A stretch of DNA of 11,546 bases from Firmicutes bacterium CAG:145 (GCA_000435715.1 FR882589.1:1-11546); one strand, 5' to 3'; positions 1-7,037 are shown, numbered from the stretch's first letter. Notes: generated from the sequence alone by a model not told the origin. Made by a program: numbers and translations.

Positions 1-35
1 TGCCCCAAGGGCCGGAGCTTTATATTTCCATGAAT

Positions 36-944
36 TTATTTTATATTGCAAGCGATTCTGGCGCCTATTTCAGCATTGTTGAGGACCAGCTTGATATTGG
101 CTTCAAGGCTCCTTCCTTCAGTCAGATCTTTAACTTTCGAAAGCAGGAACGGAGTGCTTTCCTTTCCCTTTATTCCCTTTTCCTCAGCTTCTTCGATGGC
201 CTTGTCTATCACTACGTTGATTTCTTCCGCAGGAATCTCGTCCTTTTCAGGTATAGGGCAAGTAACCAATACTCCTCCCTTGAGTCCCAGTTCCTCCTTC
301 ATGGAGATCAGAGCTCCGATTTCTTCCGGAGAATCAAGTCTGCAGATGGCTGAAACTCCGCTCTTTCTACTGTAGAAAGCAGGGATCTCGTCTGTTCCGT
401 AAGCGATGACAGGAACACCTGCAGTTTCAAGGTATTCCATAGTAGCAGGTATATCAAGAATCGCTTTAGCTCCGGCGCATACTACTGTTACGTCGGTCAT
501 CTTCAATTCTTCAAGGTCGGCAGAGATGTCAAAGCTTTCTCCCGCTCCTCTGTGAACTCCGCCTATGCCGCCGGTCACAAAGAGCTTGATTCCTGCCATA
601 TGAGCAGCGATCATGGTTCCCGCCACTGTAGTGGCTCCGTCCATCTTCTTGGATATTACCAGAGGCAGATCTCTGCGGCTAACTTTAAGTACATTTTCGG
701 CATGAGCCATATATTCTATTTCTTCTTTTGTAAGACCGATCTTAATTCTTCCGCTCAAAATGCCTATAGTAGCAGGTACTGCTCCGTTTGCTCTTATGAC
801 TTCCTCGACAGCCAAAGCAGTCTCCACATTTTTAGGATAAGGCATGCCGTGAGCTATTATAGTAGATTCGAGAGCTACGACAGGGCGGCCTTCTTCCAGC
901 GCCTTCACAACTTCAGGGTTCACATCTAAATGATCCTTATACAT
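36..944 (-). CDS. psuG: Pseudouridine-5'-phosphate glycosidase
   Basis: This 302-residue protein is full length for the PsuG/IndA family. The family reversibly splits pseudouridine 5'-phosphate into uracil and ribose 5-phosphate in the cytoplasm, using a Mn2+-assisted lysine Schiff base. Visible family motifs are ALESTIIAHGMPYP (residues 25-37, with the active-site Glu26), GGVHRGAGESFDISADL (about 128-144, with Asp139), CAGAKAILDIP (157-167, with the presumed Schiff-base Lys160) and ANIKLVLNNA near the C-terminus (with Asn283). The start is ATG, preceded by AAGGAG at a normal distance. It overlaps the end of psuK by 8 bp, so the two are probably translationally coupled. No key residue is missing. 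Identity is secure from motifs; activity is inferred from the family. Confidence 0.96.
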   Translation of the reverse strand: MYKDHLDVNPEVVKALEEGRPVVALESTIIAHGMPYPKNVETALAVEEVIRANGAVPATIGILSGRIKIGLTKEEIEYMAHAENVLKVSRRDLPLVISKKMDGATTVAGTMIAAHMAGIKLFVTGGIGGVHRGAGESFDISADLEELKMTDVTVVCAGAKAILDIPATMEYLETAGVPVIAYGTDEIPAFYSRKSGVSAICRLDSPEEIGALISMKEELGLKGGVLVTCPIPEKDEIPAEEINVVIDKAIEEAEEKGIKGKESTPFLLSKVKDLTEGRSLEANIKLVLNNAEIGARIACNIK

Positions 945-1854
945 CTTTGATTCTCCTTTCGATTTCCTCTTTACTCATATTTTCGTTTACGGCGTGGCTG
1001 CTTTCCATGGTTATCTGTGCGGCGGCCATGCCATATCTGGCAATATCTCTTGCACTCATTTCCAAAACCATACCCATCAGGATTGCTGCGGAAAAACTGT
1101 CTCCGGCGCCGGTGGCGCTTACAACTTTGACCTGCCCCGGACGAATAAATCCTTCTTCGTCTTTGTCCTTATAATAAACGCCGTCCTTATTGAGCGTTAT
1201 AAACACCTTTTCCACACCTTTGTCGATAAACCATTGTCCGGCCGTCTTCAGGTCCTCTTCGCATGTTATCTTTATGCCCGAAAGGACTTCCGCCTCCATG
1301 ATATTCGGCTTGACGCAGGTGAACGAACCGATCACGTCTTTAGCTCTCACCGCCTTAGCCGTGGAGACCGGGTCAAAGAACAGAGGTATATTCCGAAACT
1401 TTTTTGCAGCAAATTCGATAGTTTCTCTCTCCAGATTTCCGTCCAGAGCTATAGCTTTAGATGATGAGAGCAAACTCATATTCCTTTCCAGAAACTCCGG
1501 AAAAATGTATTTTACCACATCCATGTCACTGATTGCAAGTTCCATATCGCTTTTATCGTTTAAAATAGATAAATATATCGCCGAAGTCTGATTTTTCTTC
1601 ATCTCTATACCCGATACATCTACCCCAAGCTCTGCAAGATGAGCCCTCGCCCCCGCTCCCATATGGTCGTCTCCTATAACCGAAAGCATGGCTGCGCTGC
1701 CTCCCATCCGGGCGACGTTCTCCGTTATATTTCTTCCTACGCCCCCATAGGAAAGAGAAATCTTTCCGGGATTAGAGTCCTCACGTTTCAGCGATTCAAA
1801 GGGGCGTCCCTCTATGTCTATATTGATTCCTCCTATGATAGTGATATCCGCCAT
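937..1854 (-). CDS. psuK: PfkB-family sugar kinase, probable pseudouridine kinase
   Basis: This 305-residue ribokinase/PfkB-fold kinase would phosphorylate pseudouridine to pseudouridine 5'-phosphate, the substrate of the next gene. The N-terminal beta strand with the GG pair (IIGGINID, 6-13) and the GGVGRN segment (37-42) form the sugar-binding part. KPNIMEAE (182-189) and the C-terminal ATGAGDSF (247-254) are classic PfkB signatures, with Asp252 the predicted catalytic base in the anion hole. Its length is typical. The start ATG has a GAGGAG site 7 nt upstream. PfkB members differ in substrate, so the pseudouridine assignment rests on the 8-bp overlap with psuG and the psuK-psuG pairing known in many bacteria. 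A different nucleoside or sugar substrate remains possible. Confidence 0.9.
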   Translation of the reverse strand: MADITIIGGINIDIEGRPFESLKREDSNPGKISLSYGGVGRNITENVARMGGSAAMLSVIGDDHMGAGARAHLAELGVDVSGIEMKKNQTSAIYLSILNDKSDMELAISDMDVVKYIFPEFLERNMSLLSSSKAIALDGNLERETIEFAAKKFRNIPLFFDPVSTAKAVRAKDVIGSFTCVKPNIMEAEVLSGIKITCEEDLKTAGQWFIDKGVEKVFITLNKDGVYYKDKDEEGFIRPGQVKVVSATGAGDSFSAAILMGMVLEMSARDIARYGMAAAQITMESSHAVNENMSKEEIERRIKDV

Positions 1855-1900
1855 ATAGTTTCTCCTCTGTCATTGTTGTCTTTTGTTTTTCATCTATTTC

Positions 1901-3565
1901 TCAATCCACGAATACGCTGCCGCCGATAAACTCTCTCAGAATAGAGTTGTTGGCTATGGCCGAATCATCTTCAACCGTTTTAAAAAATCTCAAAAAATTC
2001 AGCATACGGACGGCGTCGCTGTATTCAGGTTCTTCAGGCGTGATCTGCTCAAGCAGCGGCTTTGCATATTTTTTCAGCACGCAGATCTCATAAAGATGTA
2101 CTGAATTAAAGAGCACATCTGCTTCATTGCTGAAAGGGAATATGTTCTTATCTTCTCCGGCTCTCACCTTGGGCCATGAAGCAATGGTATTTTGAGCGCT
2201 GTACCCTCTGTATTTATAATCTCTCACAAGCCTTCTGAGCATGCGGTGATCTGTAGTGACGATCCTGTTGTGGCTGTCTATATTCAGCTGCGTCAGAGGG
2301 CTGATATAGATCTTAAACTTATCCTCCTTTGGAATCTCACATGTAAGCTGCTCATTGAGGGCATGTATCCCCTCTATGACCAGAAGCTGATTGCTCTTTA
2401 TAGAGGTCATTCTCTTGCCAAAGATCTTTGTTCCCTTTAAAAAATCGAAAGTAGGAAGATCTACTGTCTTCCCCGCCAGCAGGTCGTTCATGTTTTTATT
2501 GAACAGCGGAACATCTATGGCCTCTATATCCTCAAAGTTTTTCTCTCCGTATTCATCCAGAGGAGTATCTTTTCGTTCTACGAAATAATCATCTGTACTC
2601 ATATATAGAGGCGTAAGCCCGTTGACTCTGAGCTGTATGCACAGTCTGCGGGCAAAAGTGGTCTTTCCCGAAGACGAAGGGCCTGCGATCAGCACTATCC
2701 TCTTCTTCTGTCTCGTTATCATATCGGCTATCTCCACTACCCGCCGTTCGTGAAGCGCCTCGGAAAGCTGTATCAGCTCTCTGAACTTGCCTTCTTCTAT
2801 CTTTCTGTTCAAATCGGAAACATAAGTTATGCCCATGAGCTTTCCCCAGCGATTCTGCTCTCCGAAAGTCCTGTACAGCATTTTCTCGTCTACGTATTCC
2901 GGTATCTTGTCAGGAGAAGATATCTGAGGGAACCTCAGCAAGACGCCTCTCCTGTACTTTCTCAGTTCAAAATATTTTATATATCCCGCAGACGGAACCA
3001 TCTGTCCGTAGAAGAAATCTCTGTAACCTGCCAAAGAATAAAACGGTATCTTTCTCATTTCAGGATTCTCATTGAGAAGTTCGATCTTCTCCGGGCAGCC
3101 CATATCCATAAATCTGGCTATGGCTTCGTCCTTTGTCAGACTCTCCTTTACGAACGGCACATCATCTGCTACTATCTGCCTCATATGCTGCTCTATGCAT
3201 CTGACATCTTTGGCCGTCAGCGGCCCGGCGGTCTTTATCTCCGTATATAGTCCCTTGTTTATGGCATTTTCGACTTCTACCTCTACTTTGCCAAGCGCTT
3301 CTTCCACAGCTTTAAGGTAAATCAGTATCAAGCTGTTCTGATAGATAAGATTCGCCGACTGCGACCTCATGTCAAGAAATTCCACCCTGCAATCTTTATG
3401 GATCTTATATTCTAGGCTCTCTATCTTATTGTCTATCTTTGCAGCCAGAACAGTATAAGGCAGCGAATCTTTATATTGCCTGTAAAGTTCTTCTACGGCA
3501 GTCCCCTTTTCTACAGAAATATCAATAGCAGAGCCTCTTATCTCTCTGATGAGTTTAATATTCAT
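1901..3565 (-). CDS. Nucleoside kinase (uridine kinase/phosphoribulokinase family) with N-terminal ThrRS-like domains
   Basis: This 554-residue protein has a composite layout. Residues 1 to about 65 resemble a TGS domain. Roughly 70-250 resemble the tRNA-editing-type second domain of threonyl-tRNA synthetase (for example GPLTAKDVRCIEQHM at 114-128). About 285-500 is a P-loop nucleoside kinase. The Walker A motif is GPSSSGKT (295-302). STDDYFVERKDTPLD (323-337) and VIEGIHALN (396-404) match the uridine kinase/phosphoribulokinase family. Clostridia and Bacteroidetes carry such proteins, usually annotated uridine kinase or nucleoside kinase; the exact substrate is not certain. The start ATG has TAGGAG 6-7 nt upstream. 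psuK follows 46 bp downstream on the same strand, which suggests one nucleoside-salvage operon with this gene first. The role of the ThrRS-like half is unknown. Confidence 0.9.
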   Translation of the reverse strand: MNIKLIREIRGSAIDISVEKGTAVEELYRQYKDSLPYTVLAAKIDNKIESLEYKIHKDCRVEFLDMRSQSANLIYQNSLILIYLKAVEEALGKVEVEVENAINKGLYTEIKTAGPLTAKDVRCIEQHMRQIVADDVPFVKESLTKDEAIARFMDMGCPEKIELLNENPEMRKIPFYSLAGYRDFFYGQMVPSAGYIKYFELRKYRRGVLLRFPQISSPDKIPEYVDEKMLYRTFGEQNRWGKLMGITYVSDLNRKIEEGKFRELIQLSEALHERRVVEIADMITRQKKRIVLIAGPSSSGKTTFARRLCIQLRVNGLTPLYMSTDDYFVERKDTPLDEYGEKNFEDIEAIDVPLFNKNMNDLLAGKTVDLPTFDFLKGTKIFGKRMTSIKSNQLLVIEGIHALNEQLTCEIPKEDKFKIYISPLTQLNIDSHNRIVTTDHRMLRRLVRDYKYRGYSAQNTIASWPKVRAGEDKNIFPFSNEADVLFNSVHLYEICVLKKYAKPLLEQITPEEPEYSDAVRMLNFLRFFKTVEDDSAIANNSILREFIGGSVFVD

Positions 3566-3652
3566 AGAATTCTCCTAAATTATCAATCGAATAGTATGAT
3601 AACATAAAAATCAGCTTTTGGGGCAAAATATATTGTGAAAGGAGTGATTACT

Positions 3653-3847
3653 TTGAAAAAGCTGATATTGATAATAATGATAATAGGCGGAATCAACTGG
3701 GGTCTCATAGGTTTCTTCAACTATAATCTTGTAGACAGCATATTCGGCGCTAATCTTGAGATAGTCTCGAGAATAATCTACGCAATAGTAGGCCTGGCCT
3801 CATTATGGGGAATTACTTTCTTATTTAAAAATAATCAACGCGCCTAA
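3653..3847 (+). CDS. DUF378-type small membrane protein
   Basis: This 64-residue hydrophobic protein begins MKKLILIIMIIGGINWGLIGFF. The GGINWGLIGFF segment, then NLVDSIFG and a second hydrophobic stretch (IIYAIVGLASLWGITFLF), match the short two-helix DUF378 family, whose function is unknown. I chose the TTG at 3653 because AAAGGAG at 3638-3644 lies 8 nt upstream of it. The in-frame GTG at 3635 would add six residues (MKGVIT) but has the Shine-Dalgarno site inside the reading frame rather than before it. The gene diverges from the nucleoside kinase operon and stands alone, with hairpins downstream. Nothing in the sequence says what it does. Confidence 0.87.
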   Translation: MKKLILIIMIIGGINWGLIGFFNYNLVDSIFGANLEIVSRIIYAIVGLASLWGITFLFKNNQRA

Positions 3848-3855
3848 AATCATCA

Positions 3856-3870
3856 GGCGGCAAAGCCGCC
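3856..3870. terminator. GC-rich hairpin after the DUF378 gene
   Basis: GGCGGC and GCCGCC form a perfect 6-bp stem around an AAA loop, 8 nt after the stop of the small membrane protein gene. No run of T follows on the plus strand (CTCTCAGGG), so it may be a weak or processing hairpin, not a full intrinsic terminator. Confidence 0.4.
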
Positions 3871-3943
3871 CTCTCAGGGATACATTTTAAACCGGTACGC
3901 CCGGCGTTTATTATGTTTGCTTCTCTGTCAGCCGAAAGATCCA

Positions 3944-3971
3944 TATGGGGAACTTTAAAAAGTTCCCCATA
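3944..3971. terminator. Perfect 12-bp hairpin between convergent genes, probable bidirectional terminator
   Basis: TATGGGGAACTT (3944-3955) and AAGTTCCCCATA (3960-3971) pair perfectly around a 4-nt loop. The hairpin sits just after the stop of the ydbC-like gene (minus) and downstream of the DUF378 gene (plus). The plus-strand flank ATTATTCTGTCTT is moderately T-rich and the minus-strand flank is poor in T. It most likely ends transcription from both sides. Confidence 0.7.
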
Positions 3972-3972
3972 A

Positions 3973-4227
3973 TTATTCTGTCTTATCACTTACCTGCCGG
4001 CTGAAGTATTTCTCCAATATGCTCAAAAGAGTCCTGGCTTCGTCAGTATGAAGAGTAACGCCTCTGCTCATTCTCTCGTGCGCAGGGTCCCAGTCTCTTA
4101 TGTCCAGCTTGGCATTACTGCCGTTCCATTCTATTAGATTCAGTTCTTTCTTCCATCCTGTGGAATAAGTGCCCAAAATACCCAAGTGTTCTTTAATCTC
4201 AAAGCTAAAATCATCTCCTCTACTCAT
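3973..4227 (-). CDS. YdbC/PC4-like single-stranded nucleic-acid-binding protein
   Basis: This 84-residue protein contains the signature of the bacterial YdbC family (fold related to human PC4 coactivator): F-EIKEHLGILG, then GWKKELNLIEWNG, then KLDIRDWDPAHERMSRGVTL and a final helix DEARTLLSILEKYF. Family members are dimers that bind single-stranded DNA or RNA through the beta surface. Their cell role is not well defined. A longer reading from an ATG at 4272 would add 15 residues, but that stretch holds the -10 box of a strong promoter and has no ribosome site. The ATG at 4227 has AAGGAG 5 nt upstream, so I take it as the start. It is transcribed from its own promoter just behind the aminotransferase gene and ends at a strong hairpin. 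Confidence 0.88.
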   Translation of the reverse strand: MSRGDDFSFEIKEHLGILGTYSTGWKKELNLIEWNGSNAKLDIRDWDPAHERMSRGVTLHTDEARTLLSILEKYFSRQVSDKTE

Positions 4228-4262
4228 GAGGTCTCCTTCCCCTGAAATCCCTTTGCAAGATA

Positions 4263-4291
4263 ATTTTAGCATTACTGTAAAAATATGTCAA
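4263..4291 (-). promoter_or_regulatory. Sigma-A-type promoter for the YdbC-like gene
   Basis: On the minus strand TTGACA (4291-4286), a 17-nt spacer and TAAAAT (4268-4263) form a near-consensus promoter. Transcription would begin near 4256, giving a short leader before the ribosome site and the ATG at 4227. The -10 box lies inside the longer candidate reading frame, which supports the shorter start. Confidence 0.8.
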
Positions 4292-5536
4292 TTACTTTTG
4301 AGTGCTTTCTATCGCTCGTTTGATTGCCGCAGGAAGTATCCTGCAGTCTCTTTCAGATATGGATGATCCGGCTATTCTGACGCCTTTGGCCAGAGGAACC
4401 GTATATATGGCTTCCTCCTCTAACTTAGCCGCTACCGCATCGGGATCTGCGCAAGGTATGCTCATGAAAAATCCCGATCTGAACGGCAGAGTCACCAATC
4501 CGATTCTTTCCGCCTCTTCTCTGAAGGCTCTTCCTCTTCTGATGAGCATATCTCTGTATAGTTTTCTCTCGTCCATCACTCTTTTAAGAAGGTTCGGGTC
4601 CTCGTATATCTTGGTAAGTATCACCTGAGGGGCCCTAGGGCAGTTGGACCATGACGCTCTGGAAGAAAATTCACACACTCTTTTAAATTCTTCCGCCACG
4701 TTGCGGGATCCGGTCATACATATCATAGCTCCGCACCTGAGGCCGTACAGAGTATACGCTTTTGAAAGGCTGTGGGCGATCACGATCAGAACATCGTCCG
4801 CCGCCTTTGAAAGGGCGGGCAGAAAACTTCTGCTCTCTTCTTCATCTCCCGCAAAGTCTACATATGCGGCGTCTACCAGCAGCGTAATCTTCTTTTCCTT
4901 TGACGCGCTGTTGACAATATTTATAACTGCCTCCCAGTCATCGTCTGTGAACGCGTACCCTGTCGGGTTGTGAGACGGAGTATTTATTATTATCACCAGT
5001 CTTTCCTGATTTTTTAAGATCTCATGGACCTTTTTTTCGAGACTGCCGCTGTTAAAATCTCCATGTTCATCAAAGAGCTGAAACGAATCGAGCTTTCTTC
5101 CAAGTTCCTGAGCTATGGTATTATAAGGCGACCAAAACCAATCTGCCGTCAAGATCGTATCGCCCGATTCAGTATAATTTGCGACGGTGTTTCTTATGGC
5201 GCCTGTTCCGCCGGGCGTCGCTATGACTTCTGTAAAATTTTCAGGCGTAAATCCCCTGAACACATCTTTTTTCACCGCTTCTTTAAAGCCGGCAGTCCCT
5301 CCTATGGGAGCATATTCGGCGTAATCCTGCGGAGTGAGGCTTCTGAACACTTCGTCTACAGATGACAGAACTATCAGTTTTCCATCGTCATTTAGAAGAG
5401 CTCCTATGGTGGCGTTTACTACTTTATCTTTTCCCTCTCTGCCTACTCTCGCTTTTGCGCGGTTGCTTATTCCGAATATCTTATCTTCTCTTGGAATGTT
5501 CCTTCCGTTTTGTGAAGCGAAAATCATTTCTGCCAT
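4292..5536 (-). CDS. PLP-dependent class I/II aminotransferase
   Basis: This 414-residue fold-type I aminotransferase would transfer an amino group from an amino acid to a 2-oxo acid via pyridoxal phosphate. Visible motifs are a glycine-rich phosphate-binding stretch ATPGGTGAIRN (106-116), NPTG (190-193), Asp222 and Tyr225 in VDAAYVDF, the Schiff-base Lys259 in HSLSKAYTLYG, and Arg267 in GLRCG. Its length is normal. The sequence resembles aromatic or general amino acid aminotransferases, but I cannot name the substrate. The start ATG has GAGGAGG about 10 nt upstream, and an extended -10 promoter lies before it. The first 45 residues form an N-terminal arm typical of the family. It is monocistronic or nearly so: the downstream YdbC-like gene has its own promoter. 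Confidence 0.92.
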   Translation of the reverse strand: MAEMIFASQNGRNIPREDKIFGISNRAKARVGREGKDKVVNATIGALLNDDGKLIVLSSVDEVFRSLTPQDYAEYAPIGGTAGFKEAVKKDVFRGFTPENFTEVIATPGGTGAIRNTVANYTESGDTILTADWFWSPYNTIAQELGRKLDSFQLFDEHGDFNSGSLEKKVHEILKNQERLVIIINTPSHNPTGYAFTDDDWEAVINIVNSASKEKKITLLVDAAYVDFAGDEEESRSFLPALSKAADDVLIVIAHSLSKAYTLYGLRCGAMICMTGSRNVAEEFKRVCEFSSRASWSNCPRAPQVILTKIYEDPNLLKRVMDERKLYRDMLIRRGRAFREEAERIGLVTLPFRSGFFMSIPCADPDAVAAKLEEEAIYTVPLAKGVRIAGSSISERDCRILPAAIKRAIESTQK

Positions 5537-5571
5537 TGGTGTAATGCCTCCTCAGTATTTTTTGAAATTTA

Positions 5572-5580
5572 ATTATAACA
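5572..5580 (-). promoter_or_regulatory. Extended -10 promoter for the aminotransferase
   Basis: The minus strand reads TGTTATAAT (5580-5572), a perfect TGnTATAAT extended -10 element, about 36 bp before the ATG. No good -35 box stands 17 nt upstream; a TTGACT exists but at 26 nt, which is too far. Confidence 0.55.
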
Positions 5581-5645
5581 TATTCACTTAAGATATTCCA
5601 GCAAGTCAAGCCAAATATGAGGAAGTTATTAGGAAAATTAACTCT

Positions 5646-5675
5646 GTATGAAAATCGTCATTTTGGCAAACAATA
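5646..5675 (+). promoter_or_regulatory. Forespore sigma factor (SigF/SigG-like) promoter candidate for the M23 gene
   Basis: GTATG (5646-5650), a 15-nt spacer and GCAAACAATA (5666-5675) fit the SigF pattern (GYWTA, 15 nt, GgnrAnAnTw) with one mismatch in each box. No good sigma-A -35/-10 pair is visible in the same stretch. The predicted start is about 15 nt before the ATG, just ahead of the ribosome site TGGAGGTG (5684-5691). SigF control is an inference from sequence only. Confidence 0.5.
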
Positions 5676-5696
5676 TTTATAACTGGAGGTGAAATT

Positions 5697-6374
5697 ATGC
5701 GTCAAGCACAAAAGAAAAAGGAGAAGGACAAAGTCGCCATTGTTTTGATGTTAGCATTTTGCGTTATCGCTCTCACTTCGATTTTTACTATAAAATCAAA
5801 TATAGATAAAGTAAACGGCAGCGACCCTGACGTACCGGTATCCGAAAATACCAAGACAGAAGAATCTCAGAAAGATGATCAGACATCGACTGACTCTTCA
5901 GAGACAGCCTCATCGGACATACCGACCGTAGACAGCAGGGATTCTGAAGGAACTGCTTCAGACTTTATAAATCCTGTAAAGACTAAAGGCGCTGTTGTAA
6001 CTAATCCTTATTCCATGGATAAGCTGATTTATTCGGTGACTCTCGATCAATACATGACTCATTGCGGCATAGATATCGAAGCCCCTGAAGATTCACAAGT
6101 CGTCGCTGCGGCTGACGGTACTGTCACTGCGGTCTATGAAGATGACCGATACGGCACTTCCGTGGAGATCACTCATTCGGGTGACATGGTAACTATCTAT
6201 TCCAATCTGTCAAACAGCGACATGGTAGAAATCGGTGATACCGTTACTTGCGGCCAGATAATAGGCGGCGTCGGCTCTACCGGATTGTTCGAATCTCTCG
6301 AACCGGCACATCTGCACTTTGAAATTCTTAAAAGCGGAGCTTACGTAAATCCGGCGGACTATATAAAATTTTAA
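5697..6374 (+). CDS. Membrane-anchored M23 (LytM-domain) protein, SpoIIQ-like
   Basis: This 225-residue protein has a basic N-terminus (residues 1-12), one membrane helix (about 13-33), a low-complexity Ser/Thr/Asp/Glu linker (about 38-90) and an M23 LytM domain (about 95-225) that would lie outside the membrane. The zinc ligands are present: His122 and Asp126 in HCGID, and His207 in HLHFE; His205 is also there. The His usual in the YxHL segment, catalytic in LytM, is Asn170 (IYSNLS), so endopeptidase activity may be low or lost. Size, single anchor and domain match SpoIIQ, which pairs with SpoIIIAH across the sporulation septum. The forespore-type promoter fits. A general M23 cell-wall hydrolase is the alternative. 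The ribosome site is strong and a terminator follows. The fold is sure, the SpoIIQ role is moderately supported. Confidence 0.9.
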   Translation: MRQAQKKKEKDKVAIVLMLAFCVIALTSIFTIKSNIDKVNGSDPDVPVSENTKTEESQKDDQTSTDSSETASSDIPTVDSRDSEGTASDFINPVKTKGAVVTNPYSMDKLIYSVTLDQYMTHCGIDIEAPEDSQVVAAADGTVTAVYEDDRYGTSVEITHSGDMVTIYSNLSNSDMVEIGDTVTCGQIIGGVGSTGLFESLEPAHLHFEILKSGAYVNPADYIKF

Positions 6375-6394
6375 TCGTACCTGAATAAAAAGAA

Positions 6395-6427
6395 AAATCC
6401 CGCAGGCATATGCGGGATTTATTATTT
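6395..6427 (+). terminator. Intrinsic terminator of the M23 gene
   Basis: AAATCCCGCA (6395-6404) and TGCGGGATTT (6411-6420) form a perfect 10-bp stem with loop GGCATA, followed by ATTATTT. It starts 20 nt after the stop codon and is the best intrinsic terminator in the window. Confidence 0.9.
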
Positions 6428-6439
6428 GAACTTTACATA
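6422..6439 (-). repeat. Second copy of the last 18 bp of trmB (direct repeat, copy A)
   Basis: These 18 bp are identical, in the same orientation, to 7338-7355, which encodes the TrmB C-terminus and stop. Read on the minus strand, copy A gives GHKTYVKFK and a stop, against KNINYVKFK and a stop in the intact trmB. A stop codon closes the frame about 15 codons upstream, so it is only a scrap. The two copies bracket the broken gene and the repeat array. Confidence 0.7.
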
Positions 6440-6484
6440 TGTTTTATGCCCGTCAGACTCTGCGGATAGTTAAAAAACTTATTA

Positions 6485-6540
6485 TCGACATATATAATTC
6501 AAAACGATACAATTATAAAAACAGTTGTCGTCAAGTGACG
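6485..6540 (+). promoter_or_regulatory. Sigma-A-type promoter upstream of the broken SurA_N-like gene, with a small dyad
   Basis: TCGACA (6485-6490), a 17-nt spacer and TACAAT (6508-6513) make a good promoter. Near the predicted start is the dyad CGTCA-AG-TGACG (6529-6540), which could be an operator. AAAGG (6548-6552) lies 8 nt before the ATG at 6561. Confidence 0.6.
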
Positions 6541-6560
6541 GTTAATCAAAGGCCACTAAA

Positions 6561-7037
6561 ATGAAACGAAAACTGATTGTCGGCGGAATTATCGCTTTAG
6601 CCCTGACAGCCACCGCCGCCATAGTAAGCGTAGAGCTGAGCAAGGTCAAAGGCTCTGACCAATTCGAGGCTGCCGAAGCCGAAATAAAAGAGTCGGCCGA
6701 CGCTATGCTTGAAAACGACAGCAAAAACAGCGTACCTGGCGAGTCGGATATCATGGGCGAGGTATGCGGCCAAAAGGTTACCAAGCTCTACTTTGAATTG
6801 CAATACTCCTCCTTTAAGGCCCACCCGCTGAACTATGCCAATCCAAAAGAAAAAGCATGAGACTCCATAAAACAGGGATTCTGGGGAAAAGCCTTCGCTG
6901 CAGAAAATGGTCTTACGATGACGGCAGAAGAGATAGACCAATATGTGGAATACAACAAAAGCAAGTTTGCGATAACGGTGAGATGCCCGGCCAACCCATG
7001 GCCGGCATCGACTATTCTCTCAAATTTTCATATTTAG
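6561..7037 (+). pseudogene. Broken gene for an exported SurA_N/PpiC-like protein, in-frame TGA at codon 100
   Basis: The frame opens with a signal-type N-terminus (MKRKLIVGGIIALALTATAA, 1-20), a charged Ala/Glu stretch, then GEVCGQKVTKLYFELQ and NPKEKA, where a TGA at 6858-6860 stops it after 99 residues. Beyond the TGA the same frame continues sensibly for about 40 codons (DSIKQGFWGKAFAAENGL, then TMTAEEIDQYVEYNKSKFAI). The order 'GxKVTKxxFEL ... NPKEKA-x-DSI ... MTAEEIDQYV' resembles the N-terminal domain of SurA/PpiC-type chaperones. One change, TGG to TGA, would explain the stop, since tryptophan fits this position. After FAI the reading degenerates, runs through a hairpin and into the repeat array, and ends at TAG 7035-7037, so the real 3' end also seems lost. 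Promoter and ribosome site remain, so a 99-residue product may be made. The family call is tentative. Confidence 0.6.
6982..7009. repeat. Strong GC-rich hairpin at the edge of the array
   Basis: GATGCCCGGCCA (6982-6993) pairs with TGGCCGGCATC (6999-7009): 11 bp with one bulged C and the loop ACCCA. It is the most GC-rich patch in an AT-rich stretch and ends 4 nt before the first repeat unit. No T run follows, so it does not look like a terminator. Confidence 0.7.

Noticed and set aside
1..20. Terminator after psuG
   Set aside because: The minus strand has GCTCC...GGGGC pairing near the edge, but the window ends before any T run could be seen, so it cannot be judged.
3566..3634. Promoter for the nucleoside kinase operon
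   Set aside because: TTGCCC and TATCAT exist on the minus strand, but at a 19-nt spacing with a poor -35 box, too weak to report.
6858..6860. Selenocysteine or reassigned TGA codon
   Set aside because: No clear SECIS-type hairpin directly follows the TGA, tryptophan fits the position better, and other genes here use TGA as a normal stop.
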